A stretch of DNA of 64,000 nucleotides from Gracilariopsis chorda (taxonomy: Eukaryota; Rhodophyta; Florideophyceae; Gracilariales; Gracilariaceae): positions 62,001-126,000 of the forward strand of contig NBIV01000006.1 in assembly GCA_003194525.1 (NCBI GenBank), written 5' to 3'. Positions 9,575 through 19,101 of the stretch are shown in pieces (position 1 is the stretch's first letter; each line of letters opens with the position of its first letter). The notes below the pieces were generated by a model that was not told the origin of the DNA, ran no database searches, and worked only from the letters and a program-made list of their open reading frames with translations. The position numbers and the translations under genes were made by a program.

Positions 9575-11543
9575 ACTCCCTTATCGGGGATCCTTCCCTG
9601 ACAGGGGTGTGCGGTAGTTGCGCTTCAACTTCCCGTGTAGCACGGTATATTTCCTGCGTTTGTGGCGATGCCTCCGGGGATGGATTGCGCGATTGCATTT
9701 CCGCTGCTGCGGTATTGGAGGGAGGCTTCTCGTTTTCCCGTGACAAACGGTGTTTTTGCTGCTTTTGCGGGGCCTGCGCGTCTGGTTCCTGTTGCACAGC
9801 ACTGCCTGAGAACGGGGGATTAGTGTCGTGTGACATACTCCGTGCTCCACGGTCAGTGTCCCGTATGTTACGGTGTGTTTCCTGTTGCAACGGCGATATC
9901 GTTCCTCGAAAACGAGTGTTCTCCTCCCCCTCCTTATACGGAGCGGCGGGATAAGGGATAAAATTCCCCGCCTGGCGGGTATAAATGCGCGCCAGTGGGG
10001 CAGGCGTGGTAGGGGCGGGCGCTGAGAGCCCTGAATTACCCGGCTGAGCCGGTGAGTCCGGCAGGGTCGGTAGGTCTGAAAGTCTCCGGCTGGGGTGTGG
10101 TAGTACCGTAGGCCTACTACTCGCGGATGATTCCGGTGTTGCAGAGTCCGTAGAAACGGGGTTGCCTGGATCCAGGACTACCTCTGACGGGTGAGGAGGG
10201 GCAAGGACAACACGATCACGGGAAATTCGTTCGTGCGTGTCGCCCATCTCTACCACGTCAGTGTCGGTGTTTACAGAGATGACCTTGAATGGTCCATCTG
10301 CCACAGGCGAGAGTTTATGCCGCTTCTCCCGTTCCGGATTGTAGTACTCCTTCCTGATGAAGACGTAGTTACTCGCCCGAATCGGGGACAGTTTCCCTCG
10401 CAAGCGAGCATCAAAATCCAGCTTGTAAGCGGCTTGGGCCCGTGCCATAGGCTTCCGCGCAGCGGGGACCAGCTTGGAAAGCCATTGCTTCCATTGCTGC
10501 CGGTAGATACCCACAGATGGGAAATTGTTCAAGGTAGCTTGGGGTTCCAGCACCACAGGCGGGGGTGTTCTAGATAGAACCAACTCGAATGGCGAAACTC
10601 CGGTAGTCCGGTGTACCTGCGTATTGTACGCGTAGGTTACCGCATCAGCGTACATTTCCCAGTTGTTTGGGTGGTCTGCGACGTAGCAACGTAATGCCGC
10701 GAGTAACGTCCGGTTAAACCGTTCAACTTGCCCATTACACTGGGGGTGGTAGGTAGTCGTGAACAAGTTCTTGACATCCAGGATGCGACAAACATCCTGG
10801 AAGAACTTGCTCACGAACTGCTTCCCGTTATCGGAGAGCACCTCTACAGGGGGACCATAGACGAAAATCCAGTGCGTCACCAGAGCCTGTGCCACCGTGA
10901 GAGCGGTTATCCTCCGAAGAGGGACAGTCCGTACCAGCTTAGAAAAGCGGTCGGTAATGACAAGTAGAAACTTGTTTCCACGTTTCGTGGTGAGTAGTGG
11001 TCCGAGAATATCGATCGCGATAAACTCGAGCGGCGCCCTTGCGGGGAATAGTTTCATCTTCTTCGCATTTTTGCGGAGTTTCACACGATTCTTCGCGCAT
11101 TCGCTACAAAACCGCACGGTTGCGTAGCAATCCACTGCCATGGCGGGCCAATAGAAATCCCTTCGCAGGGTTATGTAGAGTTTCCTCCCACCTGGGTGAC
11201 CTCCAATGGGGGCGTGGTGTGATAGATGTAACCTCCGCGACTGCAGGGAATGAGGTACCACAATCTGTGGGCGGGCTTCGACCTTCCTTACGAGGTAGCC
11301 TTTGTCGTTTACCCAGAAAGGGAGATCTTCACCACCGTTAAGACGGGCACGAATCCTCGTACAGAATGGGTCGCCGAATTGTTCTCGGATGATTTCTTCC
11401 GGTGATACCGGTACAAAGTTTCCCGGTAACGGGTTCTCAGATTCATCTCGTGATGCGAGTAGTTCATCAAAGTTAGCATCCTCGTCCCAGTTTTCTGGCC
11501 CCGCTTCGACGGCACATTCCGGATCCTCCGGGTCTATGGCCAT
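9333..11543 (-). pseudogene. Ty3 copy 1 pol, integrase and linker
   Basis: In register with the RT part across TGA 11595. Zinc-binding HHCC: H and H in LSHHAPIGGHPG, then CSECAKNR. Catalytic core: Asp in AIDILGP, Asp in LSDNGKQF, Glu in HPQCNGQVERFNRT. A GPF/Y-like block VADGPFKVISV follows, typical of chromovirus integrases. Then comes a long Pro/Ser/Thr/Gln-rich tail of about 250 residues. An extra C near 9508 (compare copy 3, 60952-60962) shifts the frame, so the final 50 or so codons to 9333 are not native; the true frame continues at 9574-9254. Confidence 0.88.
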
Positions 11544-11594
11544 GAAACATGGGACTTCATCATCCTTCGTTGGGAGTGCTTCCCCACTTGTGGG

Positions 11595-13978
11595 TCACCG
11601 CGACAGAGCGTCGGCTTTGGTGTTCTGCGCGCCCTTTTTATAAATGACTTGAAAGTCATATTCCACGAGGCGGAGTCTCCAGCGCATGAGGCGTTCCGAC
11701 GGGTCGGAGATATTCATCCACCACCTCAGTGAGGAATGATCCGTGTACAAGGTGAAGTAAACTCCCATAAGGTAGGGGCGCAGAGTGGTCATCGCCCATA
11801 CGACGGCGAGGCACTCTTTCTCCGATACGGAGTAGTTCCGCTCATGGACATTGAGCGATCGCGACCAATAACCAATTGGATGTCGTTCCCCCTCGGGGCT
11901 GGTTTGAAAAAGAGCACACCCGACTTGATAGTCGCTCGAGTCCGTATCTACGGAGTATGGCAACCCAAGTTTTGGGAGATGTAGGATTGGTGCTGAGGTG
12001 ACAGCCTCCTTCGAGGAGTTAAAAGCTTCCGATTGCTCGGGCGTAAATGTTCCCAGTTTTAGGGGGTTCCCCTTTCGCAACAACGCGTTTTGGGGCGCCG
12101 CGGTATCCGAAAAGTTCGGGATAAACCGTCGACAGACGTTGACCAGCCCCAAAAAGGAGCGCAGTTCCGTTTGAGTACGGGGCTCTTTCGCCTCAACGAG
12201 GGATTTGACTCCAGATTTCTCGATCGCTAACCGTCCAGGACGGATAATGTGGCCCAGATACTTCACAGTATCTGTGAAAAACTCGCATTTCCTCAACTTG
12301 AGGATAATTCCCGCATCGCGGAGTACGGTCAGCATGTCTCGGACGTGAGTGAGATGGTCGTCCCATGAGTTGGAGAAGATGATAATATCATCAAGGTAGA
12401 CCAGACAACTCCGCCACTTAAAGCGGTTGAGTAGAATATCTACTGCACGCTGAAAGGTGGCGGGGGCGTTGGTTAACCCAAATGGCATCCGCTTGAAGCG
12501 GTACGTTCCTGCGTGGCAGGTGAATGCGGTTTTGTCGCGATCCTCCTGTCTGACAGGTACTTGCCAATATCCCCAATTGGCATCGAGGGCCGTGAACACG
12601 GTGGCGTCTCCAAAGGAGTCAATACACTCGTCCATACGAGGGATAGGGTACGTGTCCCTAACAGTCACGGCATTGAGCCGGCGGTAGTCGACACAGAACC
12701 TCCAGGTTCCGTCGGCCTTTAAAGCCAGTACAACTGGGGATGGCCAGGGTGATTGAGCGGGCTCAATCACACCTGCGCAGAGCATCTTGTCCACTTGGGA
12801 CTGCTCCTCTTCCCGAGCTTTCGGACCTGCCCTGTAAGGGGGTTGTGCAACCGGTCGCGCACCGGGGATTAAATCGATCCGGTGTTCCGTTGCATTAATC
12901 TCGCCAAGCGAGCCATCCCACATTGTGTTGAATTCTCGTAACATTGTACGGAGTTTGTCGCAGTGGGACTCTGGCACGTGGCTGAAGTCCAGCGCTTCAA
13001 GTGCTTTTTCTGGATCAATCCGGTCGTTGCTCGATGGAGCGTTGTCCTGTACAACAGGTGTGGTTCGCAATTCCGAGTTACTCGGTATGTTCGACGCTGA
13101 AGTAGCGGTTTCCTCCCCCTCCTTAGACTTGACGTCTTCGGACGGCGGGGCGAACTCCTCAGAAGAGGTGGTAACTCCGAGTACATCAGCGGCTGTCATC
13201 TTCGTTGGCAACATTCCCATAGGATGGGGGGTTACACTCCCAATTACTTGGTGTTTTACCAGATACTGGCGGTGTTTGCCGAGGTTGGCAACCAATATCC
13301 GGAAAGGAACATCCGGGGAAATGGAGACAATTCCATTAGCCAGCGCCAGCTGGGATTTCTCGTACAACGAGGCGAGGGGTTGTATAACCCGAAGACCGTG
13401 TTGACGGGAATTTACCTGCACCCAGACTTGGGACTCGCGTGGTATAGAAACCGAGGCAGTGACGCGGAGCTTGGTGGACTCGCGGGACGCGGGCGGTGGT
13501 TTCTGCGCAGCAGGGAGTGGAACTTGTTTCCGAGAGGACCGCTTTAGCGGGCGGCGAACAATTGGAACCGACGATCCGTCGTCAAATTCTACACGCCTGA
13601 GGCGAGGCCTGATTGCGTCGACAAATATGTCGCAATAATCACATCCCAGTATGACTGGTGCTGCCAATGAACGGCAAAAGATGAAGTCCAACTTTACCAC
13701 AGAGGTACCAAGTGTCACGACGAGGTCCACTGTGCCCACCGTTTGTAACGGATTGTTGTTCGCATCTGAAATGTCGGGGACCGCGTCAGAGCGGATACGA
13801 GTCCTCACAAGCGGGGCTAACAATGATTCCACAACAAAGTTGGGGCCTGCACCTGTATCCAGGACGGTGAGAAACCTCACCATAAACTGGGGATCAAGGC
13901 CAAGGTCGGCATAGACCTTGTAATTGCGCTTGGCCAAGACCAAGACTCTACCGGGAATCAGGGGATTTTTACTCCGTA
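11595..13978 (-). pseudogene. Ty3 copy 1 pol, N-terminal part: protease, RT, RNase H
   Basis: Frame open for 782 codons from 13943 (first open codon is TTG; no ATG, as expected for a frameshift product). Protease centre VLDTGAGPNF near residue 30. RT: CVDYRRLNAVT, MPFGLTNAPATFQR, and catalytic YLDDIIIFS (12387-12398, about residue 516). RNase H: YSVDTDSSDYQVGCALF, SEKECLAVVWA and YTDHSSLRW. Upstream, a TAG near 13977 replaces the TGG seen in copy 2. The frame ends at TGA 11595-11597, where copies 2 and 3 have a Leu codon, and continues in register into integrase. All catalytic residues are present. Confidence 0.9.
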
Positions 13979-14131
13979 TCTACGGGCGATGCAACACACC
14001 GAGGTGCGCAGAGTCCGCGTCAGCAGTGTCTTTCCTCTAGAGGACTTTCAACGGGGAGCGAGGGGAGGACGCCTTGGGCGCCAACAGCCTCGTTTTTGAG
14101 GACGCCTCTCCCAAAGGGGAGACTCCCTCAG

Positions 14132-16305
14132 TTAGTTTTCAGCCTTCGGCGGTGGGTTGGTTTCCTCGACAACGAGTGCTTCATCCCGTTGACGGGGGTT
14201 TCTATCCGCATAAGCGGGGGTTGCAACGGATGGTGGCGTGATCTCCCGAGTCGGGGTGTATGAAGCTTGCCGCGCACGCGGGGTCTGTGGTAGGGCATGG
14301 GAAAAATCCGTTTTAGCACGGAGGTAGGAAGCCGTCGGGACGGATCGTTTCTCCTCTGGATTCAGGGCCTCATAATTTGCCACCACCTTTGCCATATCCT
14401 TCAGTGAGCAGATACACTGAGGCGAGGTATGGCCATGGGCATAACAAAGGTGGCAAATGAGAGCCAACACCGCGACACGCGGATTATCATTCCGAGTATC
14501 GGAGAAGCGAACCGCAGGGCGGGTGTCAGTCCGTCCAGGCCGTTGATAACGGGAATGACCGTTTGTAAACGGGAGTCGTTGGGGTTGAACCCGACCGTTA
14601 CCAACGTATAGAACTTGATCTTCTGTTCCCGTATCACGGGTCATCTCCGTCGTCGACGGCAAATCACTGGTGGGTATCGACACACCATCCCCCTGCACTA
14701 AATGCACGGTATCAAATCCCTGTCCAGGGTTCCCATCCGCAGTGAGCCGGAGTGAGGAAGCTTCTTTTCTTAGCAACAACGCCTTGGCGGATTTAGACCG
14801 ATTGTTCGGAGTTCTTGCACGAAGTGCATCCCCTTTCGCTCGATCGTGTTGGACCAGCTCTAGATAGGTGATCCTCCGCTTGTCCTCTCGATAACGGGTA
14901 ACTAAACGCCGGATTGCCGGGTCAAGACCATCGATGGACATGGTACTGCGCTCCCCAGCGGGGTATACGTTACCACACCTGTGGAAGGGCTTGTTAAGGC
15001 GCACCGAGTAATCGGTCTCGGTGTCTCCAGCACGCTGGCGTGTATCTTGCAAAGCGGGGATAGCCTGCTGAATAGAGGTGTTTGTGGTGTAGGAGCGCAG
15101 AAGATACTGCACAGCCTCCGGCCAGCAAGTAACTCCTCCCTCGGAGGCGCGAGAAGATCCTCTGACAGAGGTGTATTGGTCCTCCGCCACTCCCCGTAAG
15201 AAATACGGTAAAGCCAAATAGGCTTGTCCCTCATTCATACCGAGGATATCGGCTTCCGCTACGAGGCGGGATAAGAAATCCAGTACTAGCACTGGGTCCT
15301 CTCCAGTAAAATATTGGTTGCGGAGCGAAAGCTGCATTCGCTTAATGCATTCTCGCACCTTTCCCGTACAACGGGGCGTACGTCCAAGTGACGAGTCTTC
15401 GAGCCGGTAGTACCGGTATGATAAAAGCTTCCGGTAATCCGGGTTTGTCGGTTTCAATTCCCGGAGACCGGGGTGTCTTCTCCCCTTCTGGCGGGTTCGG
15501 ACCACACCTTCAGTGGCCGATGACCGCTTCGAGCGGGAGGAGTAGCTTCGCTTCTCGTCCTCCGAGTCGGAGTCCGAGGAGCTCGAGCTAACCGAATGGT
15601 TTCGGGATGAGTCCGACGATGTCGAAGAATCGGAGTCCGAATATTTTCGGTGGTGTTTCCGTCGATGACGGCGTTTCTTCTTCCCAGCAAGCTGGTCGTT
15701 GTGCAATGCCTCGTTTACCGGATCATCCGGGATGGTTTGTCCATGAGGACGAACTGCTCCAGCGTCTCCAGGCGGGCACCAATCCGATCAAATTGGGCTT
15801 CAACTCCTTCGATGAAGGTGGCGGGTTGTCCCAAACTCTCCAACACGGAGTTGACGTCAGACCGTAAAATACGGAGTTCCTCGGCAACCTCTTTTACGGG
15901 GGTTGCCAAGACCACCTCTTGGACGGATTTTAGTTCCCCTACAAGGGTGTCATGGGCGGTCCAAAGAGCGCGGACCTGGGATTCCAGGGAAATCCCCTGG
16001 GGGGTGTTATCGCCCGTTCCACGGGGGCTTGAAGCCGCGACAGCGGGAGCGAGCCGGGGTGCCTGGGGCACTGTGACAACAGCCGGAGTCGATGCTGCAT
16101 TCCCCTGCGGGGGTGATGACGAGGGCAAAAGGAGGTTCCGGGGGTCCCGGTCGTGGGTATCATTCTGCGATGAAGCGCCGCCAGCACGGCTGGAACTTGT
16201 CCGTATAGGGATACGGGGTACGAACCGAACTTTGGAAGTGTCCGCGTTGTCGCGGGAGCGACTACGCGTCACCACTGGCTCCGCATCAGAGGGATTTCTC
16301 GACAT
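14132..16305 (-). pseudogene. Ty3 copy 1 gag (one frameshift)
   Basis: Structural protein that packages the RNA. ATG at 16305; N-terminal part to about 15733, then a one-base deletion relative to copy 2 (41817-41850) moves the rest (15706-14132) into another frame. Joined, it would be about 725 residues. The N-terminal 110 residues are Pro/Ser/Arg-rich, followed by a helical stretch around QVRALWTAHDTLVGELKSVQ. Next come a lysine/arginine run (KKKRRHRRKHHRK) and an acidic serine block, then the capsid-like region and one CCHC knuckle CHLCYAHGHTSPQC (C-x2-C-x4-H-x4-C). It ends at TAA 14132-14134; pol follows in the -1 frame. Confidence 0.85.
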
Positions 16306-16386
16306 CAGAAAATACCGTTACGACGGGAAACGATCACGGAACTTCCGGTGAATGAAAAGAAACCTTGTAAGAGGGAAAATAAAAAC

Positions 16387-16407
16387 CGATTCTAGGTCGG
16401 GAGACCA
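16387..16407 (-). promoter_or_regulatory. Primer binding site, Ty3 copy 1
   Basis: Starts TGG three nt (AAG) after the 5' LTR end in element sense. Its 21-nt reverse complement ends GGGAGACCA and can be read as a tRNA 3' end: part of a T-loop (CGATT), T-stem CTAGG, acceptor strand TCGGGAG, discriminator A, CCA. The same 21 nt stand at 41151-41171 in copy 2. The priming tRNA is not identified. Confidence 0.7.
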
Positions 16408-16410
16408 CTT

Positions 16411-17237
16411 TGTGGTGCAACGCCCCAAAGGGGAGAAACACCGAAAGACGTTCGGGATTTTTCTTCCGTGGAGGTGAACCCAGTTGGGTAGAGCCCTCCC
16501 AGAGGTGTCACGGCGAAGCCGGTTTGTGAGACCAGGGACACCTGTTGCGACTCGCGCAGGGAGGTGATGGCGAAGAATGGGTATCCGCGTGAGCGGGGTG
16601 TGATCCTCAGTAGAGGTATGTTTCCACGTAAGTGGGGGTGTGTAGACGGATGCGCACACGAGGGCCGCGTATAGCGGGAGGTGCTACCCTAAAAAGGGGA
16701 AGAAAATAAGGGCGAAGAGGAGGAAGAGAGGAAAAAGTGAGTCACGAGAGAGACGGGGGCGAACGGCGATGCTGGTAACAATATCCCTATACAGGGCGAA
16801 ACACCAATTCAATTGGAATAATATGGATCCCAGTGATGGGTCCCTTTAGATGTGCAAGGGGGTTAGATGTCCCGTGGTTCACAGCGGTTCCCTCCAAGGA
16901 GGAGTAGAGCACGCGCGCCAGCGGTAACAACTAGAGCCAATTGCCCAGGTTGGGGTCCCTTGTTGGGGAAGGTTTACTGGTGCGACGGCAGTGCGCCGTC
17001 GCACTAAGTACTAGCTTCCCAGAAATGGGTGTGAAAATAATAAATAAAATCAACTAAAATACTCCACATTTCGTGGCAACATCCAATACTGTGGCCAACC
17101 GCCAATTGACCCAAAACCGTGTCCCACGTGTCTATACCCACCATTGTGGGGCGTAGTTTATATACACACAACACAACCGATAATATCGGGGAAATAATCA
17201 AGTACCAGGAGTCCTTCCCTGAGGGCGTTGCACTTCA
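16411..17237 (-). repeat. 5' LTR of Ty3 copy 1
   Basis: 827 bp with TG...CA ends, same family LTR. It differs from its partner at 5545-6375 by roughly one base in 15-20 over the first 130 bp, clearly more than the copy 2 LTR pair. Three mini-hairpins stand in a row at 16585-16596, 16605-16616 and 16624-16635, separated by 8 and 7 nt. The large hairpin is at 16980-17004. Confidence 0.93.
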
Positions 17238-19101
17238 TTGAAAAAGAAATTCATCTTTGATTTCTTCAAAGCTGTAAGGTTTTTGGGGTTCATACATGCT
17301 TTTCTTGACAAGATCAACGAATTTTTCGGCGAACGGATTATGATGCTCTTTATCCTGCTCGGTTGTTCTCTCTACCTGTCGATAAATTTTCTTTGTCACC
17401 CCCCTAATGTAGTGGCTTGGCTATGAAATGGCAAAGATGAGCGATCTCGTGCCTGGTTCAGTTCAGAGACCTTGTACGCCTTGATCGGCCTTTGTTTGTA
17501 TCCATCCCGAGGTCGGGATCGAGAGTTTTAAATTCGTCTCATTGTGATGCAAAGTACAGTATACTTTTGAAGTGTGCGTACTCTATATAGGCTAGCCTGC
17601 TGCACATCGTGTGCTTCGTTTCTGAACCTGACAGTTCTAGTAGACTTAAGGCATTAGAGAGTGTAACTCGCCTTAAACTCTTTGTTAGTACTAGTAGCGA
17701 CGATAATGGTGCCCTTATTCTCTTGGCAGTAATCTCTGTACTATTTTTTCTCCTCGCATATGACGGTGAAACCTTTCCCGGGCTATAATTATTTCTTGTA
17801 CCGTGTAGTTTATGAGTTATGAGCACTGTATGACAAAGAGTACTTATTGTTTTGCCTTCAAGAAAAGTGGGATGAGGATATACCATGATTCTCAACACGG
17901 CTTTGCTGCAATGATTAAGATCGCACTATAGAAAATTGATAGGACGTGGGCACAAAAATCGGTGGAGATCTTTTGGGGTGGACATGGAAACGTTGGCTAC
18001 TATAATTCTGTAAAGTATGACTTGATATGAGTGTTACGGGCTGTTTGCTGTGCAATATGATGCCGGGAGTTGTGGAGGTTTTATTTGCATGGATGGATGC
18101 TGGAAGCAAGTATGAAGGTTTAATCAGAGAGAGGGACGATGTGTGGAGAGAGAAACGTTTGGGACTTGCAGAAAACGACTTGGCGAGTGCAATGGCTCCA
18201 TGAAAGGCTTTAAAAACTTTGGCCCCGCCTCTGCCTACAGGTGTGACATTTGTTTCTATACTTTATTTCCCTACACAAAAAGCAATGTATTGGAACTGGG
18301 CTAAAATAACCAATTGTAAAGGTGTGGATTTTATGAACTCCATACTAAGTACAGACGGTGACAAACACAATCAAAACACAGTATGAAGCACAATTGCTCG
18401 AAGTCCGCACTCGTCGTCTCCCTTGGCCCTCTTCTTTCGTTAACTCTAGGCCTCATCGCTCCTTCTATAACACTCGCACGCGCCCGTTCTCACTCCGGAT
18501 ACATCTTTCTGTTCTGACCTTTCACGTTTGTCAGCTATCGCGGTGCCCTACGATCAATTCCGGGGCGTGCCTTTGTTCAATTACAAAGTCTGATATCAAT
18601 TCGACACGTATGCTTCTCATCACCAAGGATATCAAAGACTATCCTTTTGAGCATGTTGTGAAACAACATAACCTTCGGTTATCAGGGCTACCACGGGTAC
18701 AGGAATATGATACCAGGTTGGGAAACGGGAAATCGGCCAATCCGACGTGGTTGAGGGCGTTGTACAACGTGTTGTGAGCTGATTGGGCCCTGTAGTTTTA
18801 AAACATGAGCTGCAATGCACTAAAAATGCAGCAGCAGCTGCTGAAGTGTTCACTCGTTGAAGTGCAGCTGCGTAGTTACATATGTACGTCTGCGGTATGT
18901 CAGAACTCTCCAGACATACGTTTGCCAGTGGTACCGTCATGCATTTCGCTTCACCGTTTTGAGCGCGAACCCACCTTTTCTTCTCTTCCTGAAACTGACT
19001 GCCCTTTGCGAAACAGTTTTGTGCGTCGGAGAGCCGAAAATTCATTCACACTAGCGAGAACGGAAGCTCCTCTCATAACGAAGCGCACAGCCCCATAGAG
19101 T
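17238..19101. other. Intergenic, no gene recognised
   Basis: The longest frames (18358-18777 plus, 18632-19045 minus) have no known motif, and I do not trust them. The stretch includes the 5' flank and presumably the promoter of the BAH-domain gene that starts at 19102. No tRNA or rRNA is evident. Confidence 0.4.

Larger units (their letters stand above)
5545..17237 (-). mobile_element. Ty3/gypsy chromodomain retrotransposon, copy 1 (11,693 bp)
   Basis: Complete LTR-to-LTR element transcribed right to left: 5' LTR 16411-17237, PBS, gag, protease-RT-RNase H-integrase-linker-chromodomain, two antisense ORFs, PPT and 3' LTR 5545-6375. RT before integrase plus a C-terminal chromodomain places it with Ty3/gypsy chromovirus-like elements. 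The flanking pentamers (aaaat at 5540-5544, ttgaa at 17238-17242) do not match, and the two LTRs differ at many positions, so this copy is old or recombinant. gag carries one frameshift and pol three breaks (TGA 11595, one inserted C near 9508, TGA 9254). The chromodomain is intact only in this copy. Confidence 0.93.

Noticed and set aside
8986-9954. 322-codon plus-strand frame opposite the pol linker (also at 47953-48567 and 60435-61049 in the other copies)
   Set aside because: It recurs because pol recurs; it lies exactly opposite the linker, is Cys/Gly/Arg-rich, and is not kept at equal length among copies. I treat it as a mirror of pol.
15135-15536. CRISPR-like or REP-like array
   Set aside because: The hairpins differ in sequence and spacing and lie inside a gag reading frame; there are no identical direct repeats with spacers and no cas genes.
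18632-19045. 137-codon minus-strand frame upstream of the BAH gene
   Set aside because: No recognisable domain, and it overlaps the expected promoter of the BAH gene.
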